A stretch of DNA of 64,000 nucleotides from Prorocentrum cordatum. Lineage: Eukaryota; Sar; Dinophyceae; Prorocentrales; Prorocentraceae. The translations under genes and the position numbers were made by a program. Positions within the stretch are counted from its first letter, which is position 1. Every line of letters starts with the position of its first letter. Positions 40,798 to 50,185 of the stretch are shown here, in pieces. The stretch lies in contig CAUYUJ010015503.1 of assembly GCA_963575745.1 (NCBI GenBank), positions 1 through 64,000 of the forward strand, given 5' to 3'. Under the pieces are notes generated by a model. It was not told the origin of the DNA, did no database searches, and saw only the letters and a list, made by a program, of their open reading frames with translations.

Positions 40798-41290
40798 TCA
40801 AAATGTGGCCCGGGAATGGCGTTCTGGAAACTCGAAGAACACGAAGTGGCCTACAGTTGGCTCGGGGCATTCAAAATCATGTCCAGGAATGGCATTCTGG
40901 GAACTCGAAGACCACGAAGTGGCCTACAGTTGGCTCCGGGCATTCAAAATCATGCCCAGGAATGGCATTCTGGGAACTCGAAGACCACGAAGTGGCCTAC
41001 AGTTGGCTCTGGGCATTCAAAATCATGCCCAGGAATGGCATTCTGGGAACTCGAAGACCACGAAGTGGCCTACAGTTGGCTCTGGGCATTCAAAATCATG
41101 CCCAGGAATGGAATTCTGGGACCTCGAAGACCACGAAGTGGCCTACAGTTGGCTCAGGGCATTCAAAATCATGCCCAGGAATGGAATTCTGGGAACTCGA
41201 AGACCACGAAGTGGCCTACAGTTGGCTCTGGGCATTCAAAATCATGCCCAGGAATGGAATTCTGGGAACTTGAAGACCACGAAGTGTGTA
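40798..41290. repeat. Tandem array, 73-bp unit, 7 copies
   Basis: The unit is GGCATTCAAAATCATGCCCA, GGAATGGCATTCTGGGAACT, CGAAGACCACGAAGTGGCCT and ACAGTTGGCTCTG. CATTCAAAATC starts at about 40868, 40941, 41013 and 41087. The array begins exactly where the CAGCCT satellite ends. The last unit decays at 41285. Confidence 0.94.
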
Positions 41291-41414
41291 ACTGTTTGCT
41301 TAAAACGACTTCCGCGGATTATCCCCGGCACCCGTCCGGCATCTGCCCAGACCCCCCTGAGGAGTCAAGATGCTTTCTTTTGATACCATTAGAAACCTAT
41401 CAGTCTTCGCTGTT

Positions 41415-41560
41415 AGGTAAATGCTCCACAAATGCTCAAAACTAGACTCTCTCTATATATACATATATATATATATATAGAGAGAAAAATCGTCCCCTGA
41501 CTACCTTGTGAGTATGTTTGGGTATTCCCCCTGTAGAGGGACAAGCCCGATTTAACGATT
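41415..41560 (+). repeat. Dispersed repeat DR-6, copy 2
   Basis: CACAAATGCTCAAAAC, an AT dinucleotide run bounded by inverted CTCTCTATATA and TATATAGAGAG, then TCGTCCCCTGACTAC and TTCCCCCTGTAGAGGGACAA, GCCCGATTTAAC. Confidence 0.8.
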
Positions 41561-41784
41561 GGTGGTCGAAGCATCCCCCCTGAGCCCATCCCCCCTTGTC
41601 GTTGCCCATGATGTCCTCCTTCTCGCACTGAGGGCAAGATCGATGAACATCGAATCGGACCGCATCTGCTCGGAGTCGGACTCAGATCGAGTCGGCGGCG
41701 CCGGGAGGCACAGTAGCTCCAAGCAAGCATCGGTTCGCATCGGCTTGCCAGAAAATCGGAACCCGATCGAAGCGGGCCTCCACG

Positions 41785-41867
41785 TCCTCCTCCTCCTCCT
41801 CTTCCTCCTCCTCCTCCTCCTCCTCCTCCTCTTCCTCCTCCTCCTCCTCCTCCTCCTCCTCCTCGTC

Positions 41868-41915
<48 letters not shown>

Positions 41916-41940
41916 CCTCCTCCTCCTCCTCCTCCTCCCG
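41785..41940. repeat. (CTC)n and (CTGCTC)n tract
   Basis: CTC triplets with a GCTCCT hexamer run at 41870-41920. A further short GAG tract lies at 42120-42162. Confidence 0.9.
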
Positions 41941-42164
41941 ATGTCGCATCGGACCACTCGGATCGCAGTGGACCCCTGGGGGGGGGGGGGGGGCGCGGGC
42001 GGAGCGCGTCTGACCGCCGCCCAGGGCCGCCACGCCCCTGCCGCGCGGCGGCACACCCATCCCGAACTCTCGAGGACCGGAGCGAGAGAGAGAGAGGGGG
42101 AGGAGGAGCGGCGGCCGGGAGGGAGGAGGAGGAGGAGGAGGAGGAGGAGGAGGAGGAGGACAAG

Positions 42165-42599
42165 GACAAGGACAAGTCGCTCGGGGAGAGATCCGCTGCC
42201 GCGGCAGCAGCCTGGACCTAGTCTAACCTCCCTGCGTAGTATACGGACGCGGGCCCTGCTCTGGGGCCTGCCAGCGGGCGCGGACGGGGGGCCGTTGCCC
42301 TCGGTCCGCGGCCGCACACGGCGAGGACGTCGCTCCTCGCTCTCCCGACTTGCACAAAAGACAGGAGCGGGGGCCGTCGCTGGCCCAGTCCCTGGGCGAG
42401 CGGGGCCCCTGAGGGGGGAGGGGGCGCTGAGCGGGGGGGGAGGGGAAGCAGCAGGCTAGGCAGGGGGAGGGCGGGGCGGCGGCGGGCGGTCCTCGTACTT
42501 CGAGAACGCGCGCGCGGGCGCGCGCCGCTCGCCGCTCGCCGCTCCGCTCCTCGTTCCTCGACCCGACCCTCTCACCACCCTCCCCCCTCCTCTAAGCTG
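42165..42599. other. GC-rich stretch without gene, 3' of the LINE
   Basis: G-runs and GCGCGCG sequence between the GAG tract and the LINE 3' end. No supported feature. Confidence 0.45.
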
Positions 42600-42622
42600 A
42601 TCTGCTGCGCTGACATTATGGC

Positions 42623-45055
42623 TCACCCTGTTCCCTGGACGTCGTTGTGAGAACCACATGCACACTCACTGCACGTCTCATCCTGTGATACCCATAATTC
42701 TAATCCACCCGTCACATGTGTATAATAGTAGTGCGTCCCTGTCGTCGCACCGCACCGCCAAGAGTACTGTCTACTGTTTGAGGCCCCCCTGTCCCATGCT
42801 GTCTGGTAGGAGGTCCTGTTCTTGTTGTCTCTTGGCTCGGTAGTAAAGGGCATAATCATATAGCATTTGTATCCTCTGCCTTTTCCTGGACAGTTTTTTT
42901 TCAAGTTGGGTAGCTGATGGGGGTCCATGCTAATGTTATTGGCATTTATTTCCTCGGCAGTAACTGGCGGGTAGTTCGGGGCAGGCCCCGTTCCTTTCCA
43001 GGTCACCACAGTCCTCGGCACAGGCGGTGGGTCAGGCAACTGTAATCCTGACCTCTGATATGCATCTGCAATAGTCGCTGCATTGAATGAATCTTCTATT
43101 GTGCCGAAATCCAATAGCATGTCAGGGTCAACGGCCGTCGAGCTGGAGCTGCCAAAAGGACCCCTCATCTGCTGGTGCTGGGTGCCCTCGTGTGGCGCCC
43201 TCAACGCCTCTGTAGCTGGCGCAAGTTGCGCTCGCAAGTCCTCTCCAGCTCCGTCTTCGGGCCGCTGCTGTTGCTCTTCTTGCCGTTGGCCTCCTGGAGG
43301 CCGCGCTCGATTGCCGCCTTCAGCAGCGCCGGTTGGAACAGGGCCAGCTTCTGGATGGTCGCCTCCTCCGCCTTCGTGTCTTTCAGCACCATCGCGAGGT
43401 TGGGCATCGGGTTGACCGAGAACACCAGCTTGCCAAGCTGATCTGCATCTTCCATGCCGTCCTTTTTGTACGTGTTCGTCGCCTTGCACAGGAGGATTGT
43501 CTCGGCCAGGACCACGGGGCCGTGCTCCTCGCTCACCGCCTGGACGAACTCCGTGATCATCGCCAGCGTCTCCTTGTCCCTCTTGTTGGGGTCCATCTTG
43601 TCGTCGAGCACCTTCTGGGCCGCCTTCAGCATCGACAGGGCTGCATGAATACGTGGGGGGCCCAGTCCGCGGCCTTTTCCTTGAGCTCGTACTGCCGCCG
43701 CGTAATCTTTTCCCGCTCCACTGGTGTCTTTGAATGGTCCGCTTGTGATCGGCAGCAGCCAGAAGCTCGTGTTGATGTGCATCAGGTCCCTGGCCTCCTG
43801 CGACGTCCTCAGCGCGAGCTTGTGCAGACTGGCCAGGTAGTCTGCGAACCCTGTTGCACCACCTCCTGGCGGTCCTCCTCCCCCCCCGCCGTTGTTGTCG
43901 CCCTTGTGCTTCTTGCCCTTGTCCTGCTCCTCTGTCGATTCTGGACGCTTTACCCCCTTCTGGCCGACGTGCCACATGCTGCTGAGACTGCTTGTCGGTT
44001 GACAAGCGCACTTCCCTGGGGCCGACGTGATGCTTCCTCGCGTGAAGCTGGAAAGCCGAAAGGTTTTGAGCCTCAAGGCCACAGATTTTACAGACGAGGT
44101 CCCCTGGTTCCTGGACAGGATGGCCCCACTTGCTTCGATTCACATGGCAGATCCCAAAAATGTCCGCTGCTCGAGTACAGTGATCTATTGCTGTCCGTCG
44201 ATTATTGAAAGTACTCAAGCACCAGGGGCATTGGTTTGTTACCACTAACTGTGCCACGAGAGGCCGTACATTGTGCACAGTACGTCTGCGCCCCGCAAGG
44301 GCCTGGGCCGCGAAGAACCTACGCCCGCACAAGACCTCTGTCCCGTCGGAAGTCCCCATTGTATGGTCGCACCAGTAATCTTTCTCCACCTCTCCCACCT
44401 CCTCTTCCCCGTCGCCCCCATCCACCTGACTCCAATAATACGCTGCACTTCGCAATATAGTTGGATCCGTCGTTGTGAATCGTTTCCATTCCGCACTTCC
44501 TGGTCGGAAGAGGCTGAGGTCGGATTGCCTGTCCTGGAACCATTCCCCGAAGTCTTCACTAATAGCTGCAAGGGCACCCAGGTCCTCCAAACATTGTTTA
44601 GCCCAGGGGGTGGCTGATGCTGTGATGTTGTCATTAGCAATTCTATTAACCCCTTCGGAAATGTCCATTACTGAATCCCCGAAAACTGCCGCAAGCACTG
44701 CTCCGTGGTCCGCTGGGTACTGTGCCCAGCGCATGTACCAGCGCATCCGTCGCACACGCAAAGCTACTGCCGTCCTCTCTAACCTCCACTCCCTGGATAC
44801 CCTGTCCGTGTTGTGACATCTAATACTCCCGTCCTCCCTCTGCCAGCTCATGTCTCCTCCACTCAGTGATCGTAAGAACTTCGCAAGTACTGCGTCGATA
44901 GCATTGGTAAGCTTGGCTGGGAGCACAAGTGCGGTCAGTCCGCTGAGTGCTGCTCCCATGACGAACGCTGTAAACATCATGCGCTTGATGGGCTTCGGGG
45001 TTTTGCTGCTCCAGAACGCTCCCCCTGACGCCAAGCCAACCGTGCCGCCTCGCAC
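42623..45055 (-). CDS. LINE thumb-like segment and C2H2-type zinc fingers
   Basis: It continues the reverse transcriptase protein after the frame change near 45022. FWSSKTPKPIKRMMFTAFVM and a hydrophobic segment resemble the region after the catalytic core. Then come STPWAKQ-like TPWAKQCLEDLG, a first Cys/His motif (YWCDHTMGTSDG ... CGRRFFAAQ), NQCPWCLSTFNNRRTAIDHC (about residue 275), and a classical C2H2 CKICGLEAQNLSAFQLHARK followed by HH (about 320). From about 44080 the conserved protein is in the +1 frame, while this frame stays open. It is again protein-like after 43200 (DPDMLLDFGTIEDSFNAATI, RSGLQLPDPPPVPRTVV) to the stop at 42623. The 3' module differs from that of the other LINE copy. 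Confidence 0.72.
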   Translation of the reverse strand: MRGGTVGLASGGAFWSSKTPKPIKRMMFTAFVMGAALSGLTALVLPAKLTNAIDAVLAKFLRSLSGGDMSWQREDGSIRCHNTDRVSREWRLERTAVALRVRRMRWYMRWAQYPADHGAVLAAVFGDSVMDISEGVNRIANDNITASATPWAKQCLEDLGALAAISEDFGEWFQDRQSDLSLFRPGSAEWKRFTTTDPTILRSAAYYWSQVDGGDGEEEVGEVEKDYWCDHTMGTSDGTEVLCGRRFFAAQALAGRRRTVHNVRPLVAQLVVTNQCPWCLSTFNNRRTAIDHCTRAADIFGICHVNRSKWGHPVQEPGDLVCKICGLEAQNLSAFQLHARKHHVGPREVRLSTDKQSQQHVARRPEGGKASRIDRGAGQGQEAQGRQQRRGGRRTARRWCNRVRRLPGQSAQARAEDVAGGQGPDAHQHELLAAADHKRTIQRHQWSGKRLRGGSTSSRKRPRTGPPTYSCSPVDAEGGPEGARRQDGPQQEGQGDAGDDHGVRPGGERGARPRGPGRDNPPVQGDEHVQKGRHGRCRSAWQAGVLGQPDAQPRDGAERHEGGGGDHPEAGPVPTGAAEGGNRARPPGGQRQEEQQQRPEDGAGEDLRAQLAPATEALRAPHEGTQHQQMRGPFGSSSSTAVDPDMLLDFGTIEDSFNAATIADAYQRSGLQLPDPPPVPRTVVTWKGTGPAPNYPPVTAEEINANNISMDPHQLPNLKKNCPGKGRGYKCYMIMPFTTEPRDNKNRTSYQTAWDRGASNSRQYSWRCGATTGTHYYYTHVTGGLELWVSQDETCSECACGSHNDVQGTG
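43201..44082 (-). CDS. LINE second ORF in +1 overlap, conserved unknown protein
   Basis: This frame of about 290 codons is in +1 phase relative to the zinc-finger frame. Its first 50 or so codons overlap the third finger and are probably not translated. The conserved part starts around the Gly-rich linker and includes LHKLALRTSQEARDL, FWLLPIT, GPPRIHAALSMLKAAQK, EHGPVVLAETIL, NTYKKDGMEDADQLGKL and the C-terminal GPKTELERTCERNLRQLQRR. All of these blocks align to the 24720-25547 ORF in the same order and at similar spacing. Function unknown; no enzyme motif seen. Confidence 0.78.
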   Translation of the reverse strand: MALRLKTFRLSSFTRGSITSAPGKCACQPTSSLSSMWHVGQKGVKRPESTEEQDKGKKHKGDNNGGGGGGPPGGGATGFADYLASLHKLALRTSQEARDLMHINTSFWLLPITSGPFKDTSGAGKDYAAAVRAQGKGRGLGPPRIHAALSMLKAAQKVLDDKMDPNKRDKETLAMITEFVQAVSEEHGPVVLAETILLCKATNTYKKDGMEDADQLGKLVFSVNPMPNLAMVLKDTKAEEATIQKLALFQPALLKAAIERGLQEANGKKSNSSGPKTELERTCERNLRQLQRR

Positions 45056-47556
45056 CGTCGATGTACTTCCCCGCTGAAGCCTTGCTCACTGGGAAGGAAA
45101 GGTCCGAGCACTCTCATCTCACGCATAGTGTTGCCTTTGATCGTCTTGCTTTTGCGCAGAAGTCGTGTCGTTCCAAAGCAGCCTTCCCCTCTGATGTGGA
45201 GGAGGTGGTTGGTTTTCTGTGGGTTGAGGCGCAAGTTTCCCTTGATCAGTTTTGCCTCAAGCCGTGTCGTTACACCGTTTAAATGACTGATTATGTCTGC
45301 TGCTGCTGTGTTGGGGAGGAAAGTGTGTGTTTTCGTAATGTCGTCCATGAAGGTATTGAGGGAGAGGTCATGTACTTGGTTGTTTACTGGGTTGATTGTG
45401 TCGTGCAGTGTTTGGGTAATGTCTTCTCGTTCTTGCTGGTGCCACTGGTCGACGTAAATGTTGTGGCAGTCGTTGAACTGGCCAGGGGCAAGTGTGAAGC
45501 CCATTTGTGCTCCATCACTGGTAGCTACGTGTACTTGCCCGTCTGCTGTGTTCATGGTGAGACAGGCGTGATTAATTGCTGCCATTGCGAATGGTTTGTC
45601 CTCGTCACATGTGTGCTTCCAAGCCACCGCCTGGAGAAGACGCCTGTTGGTGCTCGCAAAGGCATTTGTGCAGTCGTAGTTCGAATGTATTGTGCTGTAG
45701 CCTGCTTGAGTGGCCCTCCATTGTGATGCCTGCACACGCAGGATGGAGTTCTCTCTGCACCGGTGGGCAATCCCTCCCTGAGCCCAGGCAGGATGTTGCG
45801 CTCTCTCCCCCCGTCCTGGTATACCTGAGTGCCAACTCATCCCAAAGCTGCAGTACGCATGCATTATACGCTTCCCTGCAATCCCTGATTTGCTGTTGTG
45901 TTTGTCTGCGTCGAATGCCATGCTGCGATGCCAGTCGAGCGGTGTCGCTCGTGTCGTACGGCACAGGCACAATAGGTCGGCCAGTCGTTGCTGAAATACG
46001 TACTTCACACTGCTGTCTCTCATGATCGTGGCGCTGCCTAAACCTGCTCTCTCTGCACGTCCCACATAGCATGGTGCTGTCGTGAGATGGTCAAGCTCTT
46101 GCCCCGTCAGTAGCTGCCCCGAAGTCCCCAACTGCATACCCTCCAACCAACCCATTTTCTGCATCAGCTGTCGTCCCTTCTTATATTTGAACAGCGTAGT
46201 GTGCTTGGCTAGCTCCTCCTCATCCTTCTCCTTCTCTGATTTCGCTATCGCTCGCTTCTCCAGCCTCTTACTTGCTTCATCTGGGTCCTCTAGATGGGCC
46301 TGGGGATCAAGCAACATCCAAGTGCATTCGATCGGAAGGCCCCAGGCTGGCCAGGCGCGTCTCTTCTTCGCCCTGCGGCAATACCTTCGCATAGCACGCT
46401 TGTCTTTCTCTACGGCGTGGAGGATGGTGTGGTCGAGGGGGGCTGGGAGATCGCCCTCTGCCTGATGCTGCTCATGCTGGGCTCTCTCCTCCTGCGCATC
46501 CATCTGCGTCCCTCCCAAACCTCCCTCGTGCGGGTGCTTGCCGAGCTCGTGTATCCACTGCTCTGCTGTCCAATATGTTTTTGGAGAATAATAAAACCGT
46601 TTTTTTGGGCCCCTCCCATTCATGTTGTATGCTATGCTCAGTCTGTGCATCTCGGCAAAGTTGGAAGCCTCATACACCTCCCAGATCTGTTGTACAATCT
46701 GCGCACGTCGCTTCACAAGGCTGTCCTCTCGCATTCGTTTCAGCAGTGCCGTCGCAGTGGCCAGGTCTTCCAGGAGTCCGTCGTACTGCTCTTGTGTAAT
46801 GTCGGGTCGCATGTTTGCACGTATTTCACGTCTTTGTTCAAGTAGCTCCATGCGCTTACATCTGACCATTTTTCCGTCATCATCTAACTGCTGGTCTGCT
46901 TTGCCGAAAGACTTGCGAAGGGCTTGCCTGGTTGCATTGCCGAAGGGTTGCCAGGCTGCGTCGGGTGTACTACTCTGCGTTGCCTGCTCCCACTCGTCCT
47001 CCCCCATCCCTCTCATCTCATCGTCCAGATGCTCGAGGAACTGAAGCCTGCCCCTCCCCCTCCGCAGACACTCCATGAGCAGGTCGGCGTTCACGCCTTT
47101 GTCGTCGCGTCTCCTGCCTGGGAAGAGGTTGGCGCCTAGTCGGAGGGGGAGGTCGATTGAGACGGGTAGGTGATCTCTGTGCCATCTGCTCTTGTGTAAC
47201 TGCAGTCGCTTGCCTATGGCTCGTAGTGTGGCACATTTACTGGATATAGTGCGGGCACCTGTCGGCAGTAGTATGTGGTCGATCCTAGTCTCCTGTCCCT
47301 GGAACCCATAATAAGTGGGCCCTATGCTAGTGAAGGTGGTCGCTATGCTCATGCTATTCCGCTCACAGAACCTGCGCACTTCCTTACCGTTTTCATTTTC
47401 CAACCTCGGGTCGCAGGGTCCTACGTGTCGGCCTTCACTTGATTGTACTATACGGTCAGGTGCTCTGTGCAGTCCAAAGTCACTGTTGAGATCCCCCCCT
47501 ACAATTGGTGTAGTACGGGCACCCAATTTGTCTATCTCATTCTCCGTCCAACTCAT
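44977..47556 (-). CDS. LINE endonuclease C-terminal half and reverse transcriptase
   Basis: In the same frame as the upstream endonuclease half, after the TAA. Residues about 1-150 complete the EEP domain: TTPIVGGDLNSDFG, GQETRIDHILLP and WHRDHLPVSIDL, which contain the conserved Asp-Asn, Asp-His and Asp-His pairs. The reverse transcriptase follows, with motif A YDCTNAFAS (near residue 630), motif B GAQMGFTLAPGQFN (about 690), motif C FMDD in SLNTFMDDITKT (about 740) and motif D-like LRLNPQKTNHLL. FMDD replaces the commoner YADD or FADD. The frame ends soon after CEAARLAWRQG because of a frame change at 45025-45021; the expected continuation, AFWSSKTPKPIKRMMF, is in the next frame. Confidence 0.88.
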   Translation of the reverse strand: MSWTENEIDKLGARTTPIVGGDLNSDFGLHRAPDRIVQSSEGRHVGPCDPRLENENGKEVRRFCERNSMSIATTFTSIGPTYYGFQGQETRIDHILLPTGARTISSKCATLRAIGKRLQLHKSRWHRDHLPVSIDLPLRLGANLFPGRRRDDKGVNADLLMECLRRGRGRLQFLEHLDDEMRGMGEDEWEQATQSSTPDAAWQPFGNATRQALRKSFGKADQQLDDDGKMVRCKRMELLEQRREIRANMRPDITQEQYDGLLEDLATATALLKRMREDSLVKRRAQIVQQIWEVYEASNFAEMHRLSIAYNMNGRGPKKRFYYSPKTYWTAEQWIHELGKHPHEGGLGGTQMDAQEERAQHEQHQAEGDLPAPLDHTILHAVEKDKRAMRRYCRRAKKRRAWPAWGLPIECTWMLLDPQAHLEDPDEASKRLEKRAIAKSEKEKDEEELAKHTTLFKYKKGRQLMQKMGWLEGMQLGTSGQLLTGQELDHLTTAPCYVGRAERAGLGSATIMRDSSVKYVFQQRLADLLCLCRTTRATPLDWHRSMAFDADKHNSKSGIAGKRIMHAYCSFGMSWHSGIPGRGERAQHPAWAQGGIAHRCRENSILRVQASQWRATQAGYSTIHSNYDCTNAFASTNRRLLQAVAWKHTCDEDKPFAMAAINHACLTMNTADGQVHVATSDGAQMGFTLAPGQFNDCHNIYVDQWHQQEREDITQTLHDTINPVNNQVHDLSLNTFMDDITKTHTFLPNTAAADIISHLNGVTTRLEAKLIKGNLRLNPQKTNHLLHIRGEGCFGTTRLLRKSKTIKGNTMREMRVLGPFLPSEQGFSGEVHRRCEAARLAWRQGERSGAAKPRSPSSA

Positions 47557-47583
47557 AAGTCTGTTGGCAATAGTTGCGTATTA

Positions 47584-47952
47584 TTTGTAGTGCGTCGGTG
47601 CCAGATAGAGAGCAAACACTGCAATGTCTACCTCGGATGTCTGCAGTCGTATGCCCGCTGCTCGTCCCTGTATCTGTGCTGGCGGACTGCTTGTACTGCG
47701 CAGACTCTCGGGCGGGAACCTTTTCGAGACAAGAATTGACACTCCACAAGCTTTGGCAACCCATTTTCCTTTTTTCGCTCCAAACCTGAGTGCCCAGTGT
47801 TGTGGTAGTTCGGTTTTCTTCACGCTCTCTGGTCCCGCCCACTCGTACGTCCCGCTGAGAATAATAATGTCCCAGTCTCTCAGAGCAACACTTATGTCCT
47901 CTAGTCGCTCGCTGCCGCTAGCTGAGTATGGGTTGTACGTCACAATGCGCAT
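47584..47952 (-). CDS. LINE endonuclease, N-terminal half (EEP/APE type)
   Basis: Starts MRIVTYNPYSASGSERLEDI and continues DWDIIILSGTYEWAG, KACGVSILVSKRF and VDIAVFALYLAPTHYK. The order matches the first half of exonuclease-endonuclease-phosphatase domains of LINE elements that nick target DNA. The usual QET motif reads SGT, so the metal-binding Glu is not visible at the expected place. The frame upstream of this Met is open but Pro/Ser-rich and overlaps repeats, so this start is preferred. A TAA (47583-47581) follows Lys; the second half of the domain continues in the same frame. Confidence 0.75.
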
Positions 47953-47960
47953 AGTCGTCG

Positions 47961-48478
47961 CCGCTGCTGTCGTCGTCACTGGGGGCGAGAAGACTCTACC
48001 ATGGCGCGGGCGGCGGCCCCCCCTCAACACCCTCTGGCCTCGGTGCTGTTGGGGGCCCTCGAAAGTCGGCGGGCGCTCTGTGCGTGTGGGCTCGGTCGGA
48101 AATAAATTCTTAAGCCCCTCGCGCCGACTAGGAGGAGGAGGAGGAGGAGGAGGAGGGGGAGGAGGAGGGAGAGGAGAAGGCGAAGGAGAAGGAGGAGGAG
48201 GAGGATGAGGGAGAGGAGGAGGAAGGGGAGGGGGGAGGAGGGGGGAGGAGGCAGGCAGGCGGCCTGACCTCGGCCACGGCCGTGGCCTGCGCCGCCCCCC
48301 GGACGACGGGCGGGCGAACCGTGCTGTCGGGCGGCGGCCACCGGCCCCGGGCAGCAGGCGATCTCGAGGCGAGCCGCGAGCGCGAGAGGGGCCCAGAACT
48401 TGTGGCTGGGCTAGGATGTGCAAGGAGCGCAGTGCGTCCCCATACAGGGGGATTTTGGACGAAACATTAAGAATACGA
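47961..48478. other. LINE 5' flank, GGA-rich, no gene
   Basis: A GGAGGA-rich tract lies at 48130-48260, followed by GC-rich sequence. The frame continuing upstream of the endonuclease on minus is Pro/Ser-rich and repeat-derived, so it is not annotated as coding. Confidence 0.5.
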
Positions 48479-48582
48479 AAAAACAATGCCCCCAAATGGT
48501 CCAGCAAACATCGAAAAATCGTCCCCAGACTGTTTTTCTGACTATTTGTGCAGATTCCCCCTGTAGAGGGACAGGCCCGACT
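48479..48582 (+). repeat. Dispersed repeat DR-6, copy 3
   Basis: GAAAAATCGTCCCCAGACTG, CTGACTATTTGTGCAG and ATTCCCCCTGTAGAGGGACA, GGCCCGACTTAACAC. It is immediately followed by the hairpin at 48590. Confidence 0.8.
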
Positions 48583-48589
48583 TAACACT

Positions 48590-48671
48590 AGGAGGCCACA
48601 TGCGAACCCTACTCCCACCCTCCCCCTCAGAAATCGTAGGGGGTAGGGGTAGGGCTCGCGTGTGGCCTCCT
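48590..48671. repeat. 36-bp inverted repeat (hairpin)
   Basis: AGGAGGCCACATGCGAACCC with TACTCCCACCCTCCCCCT faces AGGGGGTAGGGGTAGGGCTC with GCGTGTGGCCTCCT across a 10-base loop (CAGAAATCGT). A few mismatches and a 4-base difference. It may be a very short foldback element. Confidence 0.8.
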
Positions 48672-49014
48672 GGTGAAGACGGAGACGGAAGCAGCAGGGG
48701 GAACCACAAGAGAGAGACAGCAACCATGGGAGCAAAGGGGGGCATGGAGACGCAGACGAGAGGATGCCACAGGCAGCAAGATGGAATGCACAAGAGCCGA
48801 TACCGATACCCCCAAAAGAACACGAGACCACTACTTGCCCCCCAAGCGCGCGGCAGGGAGCGGCGGCGGGGGCGCCGCCGGGCAGCGGGGGGGGGGGATC
48901 CTCGCGCCGACTCGGAAGGTCCGCGCGGAGCTCCGAAAGTGCGTGCCTGCGCCGTGCTTCGCCATCCCTTCGGGAACGGCGAGAAGGACTGGCTTCAGGT
49001 CGGTGTTGGAAGAG
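48672..49014. other. Unique stretch without recognised gene
   Basis: Mixed sequence with GC-rich GGGCGCCGCCGG parts between DR-6 copies 3 and 4. No convincing frame. Confidence 0.45.
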
Positions 49015-49130
49015 CAAAAAGATTCACACATACATCAAAACGGTCAAACATGGTATAGAAATCGTCCCCAGACTGTTCGTTACTATGCTTGGAGGCTCCT
49101 CCTGGGGAGGGACATGCCCGACTCGAGACT
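49015..49130 (+). repeat. Dispersed repeat DR-6, copy 4 (diverged)
   Basis: AAATCGTCCCCAGACTG, then TACTATGCTTGGAGGC and CCTGGGGAGGGACATGCCCG replace the family core CCTGTAGAGGGACAGGCCCG. Confidence 0.7.
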
Positions 49131-49317
49131 GGCTCAAGAAAGGGTGACTTCGACGGCTGCTTGGGCGCCTCAGGTCGAGCTGGGGGGCCTCAGTTCGGGC
49201 GGGGGGGGGGGCTCAGCTCCAGCGAAACCAGCCTTGGCCAGCGAACCCTTCTGGATGGGCAGCACTTTCCACCACCGCTGCCCTATGTAGGACGGGGGAG
49301 AAGGGAGGATGAAAGCT

Positions 49318-49455
49318 CCCTCTCCTCCTCCTCCTCCGCCTCCTCCTCCTCCCTCCTCCTCCTCCTCCTCCTCATCCTCCCTCCTCCTCCTCCTCCTCCT
49401 CCTCCTCCTCCTCCTGCTCCTCCTCCTCCTCCTCCTCCTCCTCCACCTCCTCCTC
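49318..49455. repeat. (CTC)n tract followed by IR-2-related sequence
   Basis: CTC triplets of about 140 bp. The sequence just after (GCCTATGGTAGTGGTGGTGG, AGAATGGGCCCATCAC) matches the outer part of IR-2 copies 1 and 2, which also adjoin a triplet array. Confidence 0.8.
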
Positions 49456-49499
49456 CCTCTCCTGCCTATGGTAGTGGTGGTGGAGAATGGGCCCATCAC

Positions 49500-50030
49500 T
49501 TCTGGCAGCCTCCGATCCCTCTCGCACTGAGGACGAGATCAGTCAGCACAGGATCGGCACATCGGATCGCCTTGAGACGTGCATCGGATCGGGCTGCAGC
49601 GGCGCGGATTCGGAACCAGATCGGACCGACTGAGGGACCTTTGGAACCTCGGGATCGAATCGGATCGGGCCAGGCAGAATCGAATCGGATTCGGATCGAT
49701 CGGATCTCGGGGTCGGCCAAGAGGGGGGCGTCCAAGAGGGGTGGGTGGGTGGGGCGCAGATCATGGCCAGCGGCATGTGCGCGGCCATGGGGGGGGGGCA
49801 GGGGCGCCATGAAATGAGAGGGGGCGCCATGAAATCGGAGGGAAATCTCAGGGCCCACGCCATGATCTGTCCCACCCTTCGCCTAGTGATCCCCCCCCCC
49901 CCCCTCTTGGCCGCCCCCGAGGATCGACATGGAGCAGGTCAGCTCTCCACGAGCTGGACTCGGATTCGGATTCGATGGTCTGCCCCCCTGTTCTCTCCCT
50001 CGTCCGTCTTCCCTCCTCCCTGCTCAGTGA
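49500..50030. other. Unique region with CGGATCGGAT-type short repeats
   Basis: Variants of ATCGGATCGG/CGAATCGG occur between 49555 and 49700. Similar sequence is found at 1820-2010, 41640-41770 and 56500-56690. No gene supported. Confidence 0.5.
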
Positions 50031-50086
50031 CGACGACGTCGTCGTCGTCGTCATCGTCATTGTCATTGCCGTCGTCGTCATTGCCG

Positions 50087-50184
<98 letters not shown>

Positions 50185-50185
50185 T
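50031..50185. repeat. (GTC)n array
   Basis: About 150 bp of GTC/CGT triplets with a few ATT/GCC interruptions at the start. It directly abuts the exon-like fragment on minus. Confidence 0.95.

Larger units (their letters stand above)
42600..47960 (-). mobile_element. LINE (non-LTR retrotransposon), near full length, inactivated
   Basis: On minus the order is endonuclease, reverse transcriptase, a thumb-like segment, C2H2-type fingers, and a +1 overlapping second ORF. No LTR, integrase or RNase H motif is seen. The coding sequence is interrupted by one in-frame TAA (47583-47581) and one frame change at a G5 run (45025-45021). The 5' limit is set at the first endonuclease methionine (47952); the 5' UTR and 3' end are not delimited and no flanking target duplication was found. 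Confidence 0.85.

Noticed and set aside
39840-41273. 477-codon Ser/Ala/Leu/Pro frame over the CAGCCT satellite
   Set aside because: Hexamer periodicity keeps the frame open; there is no non-repeat protein content before the 73-bp array.
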